From: Desmodesmus armatus
Lineage: Eukaryota; Chlorophyta; Chlorophyceae; Sphaeropleales; Scenedesmaceae
Length of the DNA: 64,000 bases
Reading direction: 5' to 3'
Assembly (NCBI GenBank): GCA_007449985.2
Contig: VIIQ02000042.1
Span: 1-64,000, forward strand
Shown here piece by piece: positions 13,471 to 23,605 of the stretch. The position numbers and the translations under genes are program-made. The notes beneath the pieces are model-generated. The model ran no database searches. It saw nothing but the letters and a program-made list of their open reading frames with translations, and was not told the origin of the DNA. How positions within the stretch are numbered: the first letter of the stretch is position 1; every line of letters begins with the position of its first letter.

Positions 13471-14701
13471 GAATATGAAAAATTTCAAAAAAGAAGTGAT
13501 CTTTTATTATTCTATTTTTAGGTCAAAGATGGAAAAGGCTTACGGTGGAGACCTAGGCACTCAGAGACGATGAAGGGCGCAGAGGCCGGCGATACGCTTC
13601 GGGGAGCTGGGAACAAGCATAGATCCGAAGATTCCCGAATAGGGCAACCTCCTATAGAACTCCTTTTTGAATTCATAGAAAAGGAAGAGGCAACCTGGTG
13701 AACTGAAACATCTCAGTAGCCAGAGGAAAAGAAAGCAAAAGCGATTCCCGGAGTAGCGGCGAGCGAAATGGGAACAGCCTAAACCATTGTTTTCGGACAA
13801 TGGGGTTGTGGGAGTCAAATTGTTTTTTTCTTATCCTTTCTTTCAAAGAAGGGATAGAAAAATGAAAAAAGAGGTCCGCTTATTGCGGTCTGCAAAGCAG
13901 AGGTAAGATGAGACGAAGCAGCTGAATCCTGCACCAAAGATGGTGAAAGTCCAGTAGTCAAAAACTTCTCCTTTTTTTTTGAATATCCCGAGTAGCATGG
14001 GGCACGTGGAATCCCGTGTGAATCAGCGAGGACCACCTCGTAAGGCTAAATACTCCTGAGTGACCGATAGTGAAGAAGTACAGCGATGGAAAGGTGAAAG
14101 AGAACCCCAGGAGGGGAGTGAAAAAGAACATGAAATCGTAAGCTGACAAGCAGTGGGAGGATGAAGAATCTGACCTCGTGCCTGTTGAAGAATGAGCCGG
14201 CGACTTATAGGAAGTGGCGAGGTTAAGGAGAAAAATTCCGGAGCCTAAGCGAAAGCAAGTCTGAATAGGGCGTATGTCACTTCTTATGGACCCGAACCTG
14301 GATGATCTAATCATGGCCAGTTGGAAGTTGGGGTAATACCTAATGAACGAACGAACTCACCGATGTTGAAAAATCGGGAGATGAGCTGTGATTAGCGGTG
14401 AAATTCCAATCGAATTCAGAGCTAGCTGGATCTCCCCGAAATGCGTTGAGGCGCAGCGGCAACGATGTCCTATCAAAGGGTAGAGCAACTGTTTCGGTGC
14501 GGGCTGCGAAAGCGGTACCAAGTCGTGGCAAACTCCGAATATTTGGTAAGGATTCCGTGAGCCAGTGAGAGTATGTGAGATAAGTCTCATACTCAAGAGG
14601 GAAACAGCCCAGACCATCAGCTAAGGCCCCCAAATGAATGCTAAGTGGAAAAGGATGTGAGAATGCTGAAACAACCAGGAGGTTCGCTTAGAAGCAGCTA
14701 T

Positions 14702-14732
<31 letters not shown>

Positions 14733-15523
14733 AAAGCGTTCTTGCGCCGACAATGGCCGGGACTAAGCATTCTGCCGAAGCTATGGGATTTGTTTTCTTT
14801 TCAAAAAAAGAAAGACGAATCGGTAGGGGAGCGTTCTGCAGTGGGTGAAGCTTAAACGGAAGTTTTGGTGGACAGTGCGGAAGCGAGAATGTTGGCTTGA
14901 GTAACGAAAACATTGGTTAGAATCCAATGCCCCGAAAACCTAAGGGTTCCTCCACAAGGTTCGACCATGGGGGGTGAGTCAGGACCTAAGGCGAGGCCTT
15001 TGGCGTAGTCGATGGCAAAGAGGTTAATATTCCTCTACTGATTTTTGTGGGAACCGAGGGACGGAGAAAGCTAAATTGGGTCTGTTTATGGATTGCAGTG
15101 GAAGCGCTTGAGGTAATGATCGAAAAAAAACGAATCTCTCCACTTCGGTGGTATACTAAGACGTGATCCCGCTTTTCAGATTCGTCTGAAATGGCGCCAA
15201 TGATGTTATGCTTCCAAGAAAAGCTCGTACACCTTTTATAAAAAAACACAAAAATCACCTGTACCTGAAACCGACACAGGTAGGTTGGTAGAGAATACCA
15301 AGGGGCGCGAGAGAACTCTCTCTAAGGAACTCGGCAAACTAGCCCCGTAACTTCGGAAGAAGGGGTGCCCCCTCCAAGGGGGGTCGCAGTGAACCGGTTC
15401 AGGGAACTGTTTATCAAAAACACAGGTCTCCGCAAAGTCGTAAGACAATATATGGGGGCTGACGCCTGCCCAGTGCCGGAAGGTCAAGGAAGTTGGTTAG
15501 AGACTTCGGTCTCGAAGCTGACG

Positions 15524-15580
<57 letters not shown>

Positions 15581-16089
15581 ATTGTCGAGTAAGTTTCGAC
15601 CTGCACGAAAGGCGTAATCATCTGAACACTGTCTCGGAGAGAGACTCGGTGAAATAGACTTGTCCGTGAAGATGCGGACTACTAATACCCGGACAGAAAG
15701 ACCCTATGAAGCTTGACTGTATCTTGGAATTGGGTTCGGGCTTTTCTTGCGCAGACTAGGTGGGAGGCTACGAAGATTTTCTTCCGGGAAAGTTGGAGCC
15801 AACAGTGAGAGACCACTCTGGAAAGGCTAGAATCCTAATGGTGATCCTTGAATCAGGACACTTGACAGTTTCAGGTGGGCAGTTTGTTTGGGGCGAACGC
15901 CTCATAAAAGGTAACTGAGGCGCGCAAAGGTCCCCTCAGTCTGGACGGAAATCAGACATTGAGTGTAAAGGCAAAAGGGGGCTTGACTGTAAGACCTACA
16001 AGTCGAGCAGGAGCGAAAGCTGGCCTTAGTGATCCGACGGTGCCGTGTGGAAGGGCCGTCGCTCAACGAATAAAAGTTACTCTAGGGAT

Positions 16090-16529
16090 AGATTTGTTGT
16101 CCCATTCAAGTAGATATATTTGAATGAATTGAATTCAATTCTTAAGTTTTAGAATCAAGTGAATTGCAAAAAACTCTCTTTCTTCGTTTTTGACTTTCTC
16201 AAAAAAAACAAAAAACGAAAAAAAAAAGATTATTTGCAGCATAATTGAAATTGACTTTCTGAAATTTTTCATGATTCAAATTATGGAAAAACAACCAGAA
16301 AACACAAATTTTCAAAATGTTCAACGACTTCATTTGGGTCAAAGTATACAAAATGTCCCAAAAAAAGTGCTTGAAGACTTTCATAATTCCTTTCAAAATT
16401 ATGTATGTTTATGACATAGTCTGAACTCTTGTGAAAACAAGAGAATTTTCACACAAAAAGAATCAATTTTCTGTGAAAATCAAATGATTTTTTATCTATT
16501 TTCAACAAAATCATTGATGTAACATATTG
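16090..16529 (+). other. Group I intron 1 of 23S (site equivalent to E. coli 2449)
   Basis: Interrupts the conserved gggat/aacaggctgat. The exon ends in T and the intron in G. The exon GGGAT can pair with gtccc just inside the intron, giving a U-G pair at the splice site. Core signatures gttcaacgact at 16319-16329 and gacatagtctgaact at 16413-16427 match the psbC introns. 440 nt with no convincing protein. This is the same position as the yeast mitochondrial omega intron. Confidence 0.88.
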
Positions 16530-16568
16530 AACAGGCTGATCTTCTCCAAGAGTTCACATCGACGAGAA

Positions 16569-16609
<41 letters not shown>

Positions 16610-16673
16610 TAGTAGGTCCCAAGGGTTGGGCTGTTCGCCCATGAAAGTGGTACGTGAGCTGGGTTCAGAACGT

Positions 16674-16946
16674 AAACAATACTGCGTTTATCAGTAGCAA
16701 TACATGATATAGTATTGGCTTAATTCGGTGAAGTTCTCTATGGTCCGCTCAGCGGAGAACTGCCATAGCAGAAAATACCGAAGGAAACAGATTTCCGCCA
16801 CAAAGCGGAGAGAAATATATTTCTGTTCCTTTAGAGACTATTTTTGTAGAATGCCAACTTTTTCCTTTTCTCTCTTTCAAAATACAAGAGAAAAAAAAGA
16901 AAAAGAAGATATAGTCCATGCTCATTTGCAAAAAAGAGATTTCATG
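16674..16946 (+). other. Group I intron 2 of 23S (site equivalent to E. coli 2593)
   Basis: A compact 273-nt intron between gaacgt and cgtaagacagttcgg. The exon ends in T and the intron in G. The core differs from the other three introns (gatatagtccatgctca near 16907-16923). This is the position of the Chlamydomonas intron that encodes I-CreI, but no endonuclease frame is present here. It contains a small Tccgc..gcgga motif of the dispersed repeat type near 16794-16812. Confidence 0.85.
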
Positions 16947-17285
16947 CGTAAGACAGTTCGGTCCATATCCAGTATTAGCGCTAGAATATTGAGGTCAGTC
17001 ACTCATAGTACGAGAGGACCTGTAGTGAACATGCCAATGGTGTACCTGTTATCTTTCCAAAGGTAAACGCAGGGTAGCTATGCATGGAGTGAATAAGTAC
17101 TGAATGCATCTAAGTACGAAGTCCAGACCAAGATGAGTATTCTCTATAAAGCCGCAGCAAGACAAGCTGTTTTGATAGGTATCAAGTGAAAGGCCAGTAA
17201 TGGTTTTAGCTGAGATATACTAAAGGCGAATTGATTTTGACCTATTTTCTTTATTTTTACTTCTCCGGAGCTTTGCTCCGCTGAT

Positions 17286-17407
17286 ACTCTGGTGCTCTTT
17301 GCTTCAGTGGAACCACGCCAATCCATCCCGAACTTGGCTGTGAAACTCTGAAGAAGTTGACAAACTTGTTGGAAGTCTAGCAGGAAACATCAACTTAGTG
17401 CCAGGGT
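17286..17407 (+). rRNA. rrf: 5S ribosomal RNA
   Basis: 122 nt closed by ACTCTGG pairing with CCAGGGT, with internal gaaccacgccaatccatcccgaacttgg typical of 5S loop and stem III. It lies 42 bp after 23S and ends the rRNA operon. Confidence 0.93.
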
Positions 17408-17429
17408 GATTTTTTTTTTGAAACATATG

Positions 17430-17515
17430 ACTGCTTCGCGCCGCCGAGGCTTTGCCTCGGCGGGGCGGTGCGGTGCAAATCGAGGCAAATTGAGGCAAAT
17501 TGAGGCAAAGCCACC
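17430..17515. repeat. GC-rich repeat plus short tandem aaattgaggc
   Basis: cgccgaggctttgcctcggcgg forms a perfect palindrome near 17440-17463, followed by ggtgcggtgcaaat and three near-copies of aaattgaggc (17477-17510). Confidence 0.75.
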
Positions 17516-17563
17516 CTGACAAACAATGACACATTATGGAATTGAAGGAAGGTTCAATGCACA

Positions 17564-17653
17564 GGAGAGATGGCTGAGTGGTCGAAAGCGGCTGATTGCT
17601 AATCCGTTGTACGAGCTCTATTCGTACCGAGGGTTCGAATCCCTCTCTCTCCG
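17564..17653 (+). tRNA. trnS-GCU: tRNA-Ser (GCU)
   Basis: Class II tRNA with a long variable arm. Anticodon GCT in ttgctaa, acceptor GGAGAGA paired with TCTCTCC, T arm gggttcgaatccc. Confidence 0.95.
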
Positions 17654-18113
17654 AAAAAAAATGTGAATAGCCCCCTCCTTTTGCTGCGCTCCGCCGGCGA
17701 AGCAGCCAAAATGGGTCAAATACTCGTTATGGGTCAAATACTCGTTACTCATGCACCAAGATGATTCAAGGTTTTGCGGTTTCGCGGTTTTGCAGAATTG
17801 AGAGGTCTTTTTTTTTTTCGCTTTCTGGTACCTTCTATATAGTCAGAAAGCGAAAAATTGAAATTCAAAAAATAAAAAAAAAATTTTCTTCTTTTCAAAG
17901 AAAAAAACTTTTGCTTCAAAAGGAGAGAGACTTTTCATTTTTCAGCAAAGCTGAAAAGCTCAAAAATAAAAATGAAAAACAACAATGAAAAGCAGAAATT
18001 TTCATACTTTTCATTGTTGTTTTTCCTTTTTCAGCAAAGCTGAAAAGGAAAGCTCAAAAGTGCCTAGGCTTTGCGGAGAGAGGCAAAGCCTAGGCGGTGC
18101 AGAGCAAAAAAAA
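17654..18113. other. trnS-rpl12 spacer
   Basis: Contains a GC-rich repeat at 17677-17705, a direct tandem pair of an 18-bp unit atgggtcaaatactcgtt at 17711-17747, several inverted copies of ttttcagcaaagctgaaaa (17938-17956 and 18029-18048), and another GC-rich repeat at 18061-18103. No gene recognised. Confidence 0.6.
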
Positions 18114-18512
18114 TTAAACAATTTTTACTTTTGCACCAACTTCTTCTAATTGTTGTTTTGCTGCTTCAGCTTCTTCTTTTGAAACTGACTCTTTTAATGT
18201 TTTTGGTAATGTTGCTGTAAATTCTTTTACTTGGTTTACGGCAATGTTTGCAATATTACGTACTACTTTGTAAACTCCTACTTTTTTATCACCAGGAATT
18301 TCTTCTAATACAACATCAAATAATGTTTTTTCTTCTTCTTTTGGAGCAGCTTCTGCTGCACCTCCAGAAGGCATTGCAGCCATCATTACACCACCTCCTA
18401 CAGGAGCTGATGCATCAACTCCAAAAGTTTCTTCAATTTGAGAAACTAATTCTGAAGCTTCAAGTAAAGTTAAAGTTTTTAATTTTTCAATGATTTCGTT
18501 CACTGTTGACAT
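18114..18512 (-). CDS. rpl12: 50S ribosomal protein L12 (L7/L12)
   Basis: Encodes a 132-residue ribosomal stalk protein that recruits translation factors such as EF-Tu. The N-terminal dimerisation part reads [20 protein letters not shown], then an Ala/Gly-rich hinge (about 41-62), then the globular C-terminal domain with [20 protein letters not shown] and [20 protein letters not shown]. The start is set at the conserved MSTVNEI (ATG ending at 18512); an upstream in-frame extension runs into GC-rich repeats and is not coding. It stands alone, without rpl1 or rpl10. Confidence 0.95.
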   Translation of the reverse strand: MSTVNEIIEKLKTLTLLEASELVSQIEETFGVDASAPVGGGVMMAAMPSGGAAEAAPKEEEKTLFDVVLEEIPGDKKVGVYKVVRNIANIAVNQVKEFTATLPKTLKESVSKEEAEAAKQQLEEVGAKVKIV

Positions 18513-18569
18513 AGAAATAATTCTGAAATTTTCTTTATATCTTTTTTTGATTTTTTGAATTTTTTGCAC

Positions 18570-18725
18570 CTTTGCCGGCGGAGCAGAGCAAAGCGGATTG
18601 CTTCGCTGGCAGAGCTTTGCTCTGCACCGCACCGCTCCGCGTTGCGGTGCAGAGCGCAGCAAAGCTTTGCGGTGCAGAGCGGAGGGCAAAGCCCCCCGCA
18701 AAGCGGAGCGGAGCGCAGCAGAACA
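18570..18725. repeat. GC-rich dispersed repeat cluster before rpl12
   Basis: Dense array of gcaaagc, ggtgcagagc, ccgctccgc and gccggcggagcagagc motifs immediately upstream (on the minus strand) of rpl12. Apparent open frames on both strands here are low-complexity artefacts. Confidence 0.85.
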
Positions 18726-18854
18726 GAGCACTCTATTTTTTCATTCTTTGAATCAAAGATTTTGGTGTTTTTTTGTTTTTGGCTGCTTCCTTTTTCAAAA
18801 AAGAAAAAGAAAAGCATAGCCACCTCCATCTGCTTCTACATCTATCCATTCATC

Positions 18855-18886
18855 TGCAGAGTCAGGGTCAGGGTCAGGGTCAGGGG
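18855..18886. repeat. TCAGGG short tandem repeat
   Basis: About four copies of tcaggg in a row followed by a G-rich tail. A C-rich series (aacccaaacccaaccc) lies at 18948-18974. Together they look like telomere-like microsatellites within the repeat zone. Confidence 0.8.
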
Positions 18887-19010
18887 GTGAGGGGGCAAAG
18901 CCCTTTGCGTAGCAAAAAACCCTTTGCTCTGCTCCGCCGGCAAAAAACCCAAACCCAAACCCAACCCAACCCAGGCCTAGGCTCTGCTTCTGCGAAGCAA
19001 TCCGCTTTGC

Positions 19011-19230
19011 GGTGCAAAGCGGTGCAAAGCGGTGCAAAGCGGTGCAAAGCGGTGCAAAGCGGTGCAAAGCGGTGCAAAGCGGTGCAAAGCGGTGCAAAGC
19101 GGTGCAAAGCGGTGCAAAGCGGTGCAAAGCGGTGCAAAGCGGTGCAAAGCGGTGCAAAGCGGTGCAAAGCGGTGCAAAGCGGTGCAAAGCGGTGCAAAGC
19201 GGTGCAAAGCGGTGCAAAGCGGTGCGGAGC
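19011..19230. repeat. 10-bp tandem repeat ggtgcaaagc, 21 perfect copies plus one variant
   Basis: From 19011 to 19220 the decamer ggtgcaaagc is repeated 21 times without a single difference; a 22nd copy (19221-19230) reads ggtgcggagc. The same decamer occurs singly in many dispersed repeats of the window. It leaves all three frames of either strand open, which creates spurious long open frames. Confidence 0.98.
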
Positions 19231-19713
19231 CCACCGCCGGGGTGGCCGGGGCTTTGCCCAGGCCCAGCCCCGGCAAAAGAAATTCCCCCTTATAAAGTGG
19301 GGGGAAAGACTTTTTGGTAAAAAACAAAAACTATGTTCCCAAAAAACAAACAAACTGCATTTTTATTTTATCGCTTTCTGGTTTTTTTTTTTTTTTTTTT
19401 TGAAAAAAGATTTTCTTTCAAAGATCAGCTGGAAAATTCAGAAGTTCATAGACCCACTTTACTCCTTTTTTGCACCGCTGCGCTCCTTTGCTTTGCAAAT
19501 CGAGGCAAAGCCTAGGCTTCGCTTGCGCAGCGAAGCCCCGCCGAGGCAAAGCCTAGGCTTCGCTTGCGCAGCGAAGCAGAGCTTTGCGGAGGAGGGCTTT
19601 GCCCCGGCGGAGTGCAAAGCTCTGCTCCGCTCCGCGTTGCGGATTGCTTCGCTCCTTTGCTTTGCAAATCGAGGCAAAGCCTAGGCGGAGAAGGGTAAGG
19701 AAAAAGAAAGTTT
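19231..19713. repeat. Flanking repeat zone between tandem array and cemA
   Basis: Contains two copies of aggcaaagcctaggcttcgcttgcgcagcgaagc (near 19502 and 19548), further gcgaagc and cctaggc motifs, a long T run (19382-19401), and no gene. Confidence 0.75.
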
Positions 19714-21498
19714 TTACTCAATCATTGCATGATATGTAGCAACTGTAGCTGGAGATGCACGATTTAAATGACGGAAAATCAGATATTTAAATAAAACATC
19801 TAATAAAACTGGAAGCGTGGCAACTAATAAAAAAATTGTTGTTTGACTTTCTGGAAGGCCATAATGATCAAAAAATGTTTGAAAAAACAATTCCCAAATA
19901 TTTGGTGAATGATAGCCAACTAAAAGATCTGTTAAAAATAAAATAAGTAATGATTTTTTGCTGTCATCCAATCCAAAAAAAACTTCCAGCAAAAAGGATT
20001 TTGTAATGTTTATTTGAATTTCTAAGCGAACAAGTAAAAACCATAATGTAGCAAAACTCAAAATATCTGCAAAAAAATTTGTGACTGCTTCTATGCTTTC
20101 TTCATTATAATGCTTTGCTAATTCCACAATTTTTGTTTGTAAACGTTTTTGAAGTGAATTTTGAAAGTTTGTTGAAAAAGAGAGACTTTCTTCTCTTCCG
20201 CTTTGCGGAGTGAGAGAGATTTTTTCCTCAAAAGCCATTTTTTCCTCAAAATCTTGTTTTGCTGACGCAGGAACAGGAAAAAGCCCCGGCGTAGCAGAGC
20301 CTAGGATTTGCTTCTCTGCAGCGGCAGAGTCAGGGGGCAAAGCCCCCAGCTCTGCTTCGCTGCCGCTTTGCACCGCAAAGCGGATTGCTTCGCTGGCAGA
20401 GCGTTGCGGCTGGGTCAGGGGGCTTTGGGTTTTTTGCTCTCTGCTTCGCAGTTCGCTTTGCTCTGCTCCGCCGGCAAAGGGTTTTTTGCCGGCGGAGCAG
20501 AGCAAAGGGCTTTGCCCCCTGACCCACTGACCCTGACCCTGACCCAACTCAATTATTTGTGATGGTAATGATGATGCTGGTGCCCATCCGCTTTGCCTAG
20601 GCAAAGCTTTGGCAGCGGACGATGAGACTTCCTCAAATGATTCTTTTTTTGATTTTTCTTCAAGAGAGAAGTCTTTTTTTGAAAAAAAGGAATTTTCTGG
20701 ATCTGAAAAGAGAAAAGATTCAAAATACATTTTTTCTTCATAATTTTTAAATTCAGAAAAAGCTTTTTTTTGCTGATAAGAATTTAAAAAGATTTCATGA
20801 TTTTGTGTATTCCAAAAATATTCTGTAATTGGTCGAATAAAATAATTTTTTGCAAGAAAATTAATACTTAAAGGTACAAATAAAAGAATAAATAAACATT
20901 TGACTGTTGTTAAAAAAAGATATCGATAAAATCGATATTCTTGAATAACAAAATTTTCAACATCAAAAAATAATTGTTTAAAAAAACGATCAAATACACG
21001 ATTAAAAGATCGTGGAAAAAGACCAATTTCTTCATACGTAATTGAAACAACTTGCTGTTTTTGTGTTTCTAACAAACGATTTGTACCAAAAGAAGAATTG
21101 GAGAATCCACTATTCATTTTTTGAGATGGAAGTGAAGGTTTTTGTCGAGAAGCTTTATAAAAATTTTGTCTTTTTTTATCAGAAAAAAATGAAAAAGAGT
21201 CTTTTTCTCTTCCGCTTTGCGGAAGAGCAGAACCATTTTGTTGTTCTTTTGACCAAGGATTTGGGCTGCCATATATTCTTTCATCACCTTCTTGACTTTG
21301 TGCCCTTGCTACAAAAGTCATTTGAGAAAATTGAAAAAGTTGATTTTTCTGCTCCACGGGAAAAAGAAAAAAAACATTTTTTGATCCAGAGTGGAGAGAG
21401 GAACATGAAAAATTTTTTTCTTTTGAATGGAAATCAAAAGAAGAAAAACCTGGCACAAAATGGTTTTTATGCCAAATTTTCACTTTTTGGAACTTCAA
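19714..21498 (-). CDS. cemA: CemA/Ycf10 chloroplast envelope membrane protein, enlarged
   Basis: CemA is an inner-envelope protein linked to proton extrusion and inorganic carbon uptake. The C-terminal third is conserved: ETVTNFFADILSF-like text at about residue 465, hydrophobic spans near 475-492 (FATLWFLLV), about 530, and about 560-578 (TIFLLVATLPVLLDVLFKYLIF), then FRHLNRASPATVATYHAMIE. A central part has QEYRFYRYLFLTTVKCLFILLF. At 594 residues it is longer than in many relatives. Residues about 290-430 (20200-20640) are encoded by the genome's GC-rich dispersed repeats, kept in frame. The N-terminal 150 residues are low complexity and the exact start is uncertain. Confidence 0.9.
   Translation of the reverse strand: MKFQKVKIWHKNHFVPGFSSFDFHSKEKNFSCSSLHSGSKNVFFLFPVEQKNQLFQFSQMTFVARAQSQEGDERIYGSPNPWSKEQQNGSALPQSGREKDSFSFFSDKKRQNFYKASRQKPSLPSQKMNSGFSNSSFGTNRLLETQKQQVVSITYEEIGLFPRSFNRVFDRFFKQLFFDVENFVIQEYRFYRYLFLTTVKCLFILLFVPLSINFLAKNYFIRPITEYFWNTQNHEIFLNSYQQKKAFSEFKNYEEKMYFESFLFSDPENSFFSKKDFSLEEKSKKESFEEVSSSAAKALPRQSGWAPASSLPSQIIELGQGQGQWVRGQSPLLCSAGKKPFAGGAEQSELRSREQKTQSPLTQPQRSASEAIRFAVQSGSEAELGALPPDSAAAEKQILGSATPGLFPVPASAKQDFEEKMAFEEKISLTPQSGREESLSFSTNFQNSLQKRLQTKIVELAKHYNEESIEAVTNFFADILSFATLWFLLVRLEIQINITKSFLLEVFFGLDDSKKSLLILFLTDLLVGYHSPNIWELFFQTFFDHYGLPESQTTIFLLVATLPVLLDVLFKYLIFRHLNRASPATVATYHAMIE
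20200..20640. repeat. GC-rich repeat block inserted in frame within cemA
   Basis: Motifs gccggcggagcagagcaaag, gcaaagcccccag, tgacccactgaccctgaccc and cctaggcaaagc follow one another inside the coding region. The reading frame stays open through the whole block and resumes conserved CemA sequence afterwards, giving an unusual Ala/Gln/Ser/Pro-rich peptide stretch. Confidence 0.85.
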
Positions 21499-21755
21499 AA
21501 AAGAAAATAAAAAGGTGGTTCAAAAATAAAGATTCAAAGAGTCTGAATTGAACTTAATAGGCAAAACTCTTTTGGTTTCTTTATTTTTAAGTTTTGAAAC
21601 CAAGTAAAAAATCTACATTTTGAAAATGAAAAAAGTTTTGAAACATTGATAAAATCAAAAAATTTTCTGAAACTTTTTTAAAAAAAAGAAAAAATCTTCA
21701 TTACAAAATTTTATATTAATAGAAAAAAGTTTGTTTTCCAAACTTTTGTTTCATG
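21499..21755. other. cemA-psbI spacer
   Basis: A+T-rich sequence, no gene recognised. Confidence 0.6.
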
Positions 21756-21795
21756 AAAAAGCAAAAAAAGAGAAATTTCTCTTTTTTTGCTTTTC
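21756..21795 (-). terminator. Stem-loop after psbI
   Basis: A 20-bp near-continuous inverted repeat (gaaaagcaaaaaaagagaaa facing its complement) about 20 bp after the psbI stop. Confidence 0.55.
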
Positions 21796-21817
21796 AATAA
21801 TAAAAAAATTTACAGTT

Positions 21818-21934
21818 TTAATCTAAATTTCCTTTTCCTGGGTTACGAGCAGGGTCATTTGATAAGAAACCGAAAATAAATAAAAATACAAAGAAAGTTA
21901 CAACAGTATAAACAAAAATTTTAAGTGTTAACAT
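21818..21934 (-). CDS. psbI: Photosystem II reaction centre protein I
   Basis: 38 residues: one membrane span ([20 protein letters not shown]) followed by the conserved stromal tail [11 protein letters not shown]. It binds near the D1/CP43 interface and supports PSII assembly. The length is as expected. It lies downstream of atpA on the same strand with a stem-loop in between. Confidence 0.97.
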   Translation of the reverse strand: MLTLKIFVYTVVTFFVFLFIFGFLSNDPARNPGKGNLD

Positions 21935-21987
21935 GTGAGAATATGAAAATTTCAAAGTTTTTCATGATTTATCAATACAAAGTGAAG

Positions 21988-22030
21988 TTTTTATCAGGCT
22001 GAAAAAAAAAATTTTCAGTCTGATAAAAAA
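21988..22030 (-). terminator. Stem-loop after atpA
   Basis: Inverted repeat ttttatcaggctgaaaa facing ttttcagtctgataaaa, with one G-U pair, about 50 bp after the atpA stop. Confidence 0.6.
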
Positions 22031-22081
22031 GGAAAATTTGTTATGCTACCTGTTCTAGTTTGAATGAAGGTTTACAAAAAA

Positions 22082-23605
22082 TTAATTTGTTTTTGTAGCT
22101 CCAAATTCAGCTAAGAAGTCAGTAATTGCTTTTTTAAGTAAAGATTCAGCTTCTGGTGTAAATGTGTTTGTTTTACGAACGATTTCACCATATTGAGGAA
22201 CATTGTTTACTAAATAAGTACGAAGACCAGATAAGAAAGCACGAACATCAGAAACTTCTAAAGAATCTAAATATCCATTTGTTCCAGTGTAAATACTAGC
22301 AACTTGATCTTCAACAGATAAAGGAGAGTTTTGAGGTTGTTTTAAAATTTCTCTTAAACGAGAACCACGAGCAAGTTGTTTTTGCGTAGCAGCATCTAAG
22401 TCAGAAGCGAATTGAGAGAAAGCTTCTAATTCAGCAAATTGAGCTAAAGATAATTTTAATGTACCAGCTACTTGTTTCATAGCTTTTGGTTGAGCAGCAG
22501 AACCTACACGTGATACAGAAATACCAACGTTAATAGCAGGACGAATACCAGCGTTAAATAAATCTCCAGATAAGAAAATTTGACCATCTGTAATAGAAAT
22601 TACGTTTGTAGGAATATATGCAGAAACGTCACCTTCTTGTGTTTCAACAACAGGAAGAGCTGTCATGCTTCCTTCACCTAAAGCATCACTTAATTTTGCA
22701 GCACGTTCTAAAAGACGTGAGTGTAAGTAGAAAACGTCTCCTGGGTAAGCTTCACGTCCTGGTGGACGACGTAATAATAATGACATTTCACGGTAAGCTT
22801 GTGCTTGTTTTGAAAGGTCATCATAAATTGTTAAAGTAGGACGTCCTGTGTACATGAAGTATTCAGCTAAAGTAGCTCCAGTGTAAGGAGCTAAGTATTG
22901 TAAAGTTGATGGTTCATTTGCGTTTGCCATTACAATAATTGTATAGTCTAATGCTCCACGTTCTTTTAATGAGTTTAAAACTTGAGCTACAGAAGATGCT
23001 TTTTGACCAATAGCTACATAAACACAAATTACACCTTTTCCTTTTTGGTTTAAAATTGTGTCAACAGCAATTGCAGTTTTTCCTGTTTGACGGTCTCCAA
23101 TGATTAATTCACGTTGTCCACGTCCAATAGGAATCATAGCATCAACAGCAACTAAACCTGTTTGTAAAGGTTCGTATACTGAACGACGAGCAACAATACC
23201 AGGTGCTGGAGATTCAATAGCACGAGTATCAGAAGTTGGAATAGCACCTTTTCCGTCTACTGGACGAGCTAATGCATCAACTACACGTCCTAAATAAGCT
23301 TCTCCTACTGGAATTTCAGCAATTTTTCCAGTACAACGTACACGGCTTCCTTCAGTGATTTTTAAACCATCACCTAATAATACTGCACCTACGTTGTTTG
23401 CTTCTAAATTTAAAGCAATCCCTAAAGTACCATCTTCAAATTCTAAAAGTTCACCTGACATTACTCGATCTAAACCGTAAATACGAGCAATACCATCACC
23501 TACTTGGAATACAATTCCGAAATCAACCATTTTTACTTCAGGTGTATATTCATTAATTAAGTCTTTAATTAAATTACTTAATTCTTCAGGCGTACGCATT
23601 GACAT
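22082..23605 (-). CDS. atpA: ATP synthase CF1 alpha subunit
   Basis: 507 residues. The nucleotide-binding (regulatory) subunit of the thylakoid F1 head. Start set at [17 protein letters not shown], matching the family; the open frame runs 26 codons further upstream without conservation. P-loop GDRQTGKTA near residue 170, [23 protein letters not shown] near 290-312, and EFGATKTN at the C-terminus. The frame is fully intact. It is not adjacent to atpF/atpH, which lie 15 kb away on the other strand, so the atpI-H-F-A cluster is split. Confidence 0.98.
   Translation of the reverse strand: MSMRTPEELSNLIKDLINEYTPEVKMVDFGIVFQVGDGIARIYGLDRVMSGELLEFEDGTLGIALNLEANNVGAVLLGDGLKITEGSRVRCTGKIAEIPVGEAYLGRVVDALARPVDGKGAIPTSDTRAIESPAPGIVARRSVYEPLQTGLVAVDAMIPIGRGQRELIIGDRQTGKTAIAVDTILNQKGKGVICVYVAIGQKASSVAQVLNSLKERGALDYTIIVMANANEPSTLQYLAPYTGATLAEYFMYTGRPTLTIYDDLSKQAQAYREMSLLLRRPPGREAYPGDVFYLHSRLLERAAKLSDALGEGSMTALPVVETQEGDVSAYIPTNVISITDGQIFLSGDLFNAGIRPAINVGISVSRVGSAAQPKAMKQVAGTLKLSLAQFAELEAFSQFASDLDAATQKQLARGSRLREILKQPQNSPLSVEDQVASIYTGTNGYLDSLEVSDVRAFLSGLRTYLVNNVPQYGEIVRKTNTFTPEAESLLKKAITDFLAEFGATKTN

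Larger units (their letters stand above)
13521..17243 (+). rRNA. rrl: 23S ribosomal RNA with two group I introns
   Basis: The 5' aggtcaaagat pairs with 3' attttgacct to close the molecule. Conserved blocks are present: taactatgacggtcctaaggtagcg near 15551, the peptidyl transferase region around 16081-16730, and the sarcin-ricin loop agtacgagaggacc near 17008. About 3.01 kb remains after removing the introns (16090-16529 and 16674-16946). Short A+T-rich or repeat-like expansions occur near 13820-13910 and 14790-14815. No fragmentation into 7S/3S pieces was evident. Confidence 0.95.

Noticed and set aside
11644..15487. Minus-strand open frames across 16S and 23S
   Set aside because: They are antisense to well-conserved rRNA and have no independent support.
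15545..15575. I-CeuI-type intron site in 23S
   Set aside because: The conserved taactatgacggtcctaaggtagcg stretch is uninterrupted. It is universal rRNA sequence, not evidence of an intron or nuclease.
11476..17407. rRNA operon as part of a large inverted repeat
   Set aside because: Only one operon is in the window, so whether the genome has an inverted repeat cannot be judged here.
19011..19230. CRISPR-like array
   Set aside because: The units are 10 bp and directly abutting with no spacers; it is a simple tandem repeat.
18773..19684. Long open frames on both strands across the decamer array
   Set aside because: A 10-bp unit without stops leaves all frames open and yields repetitive peptides such as GAKRCKAVQS. 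No coding signature.
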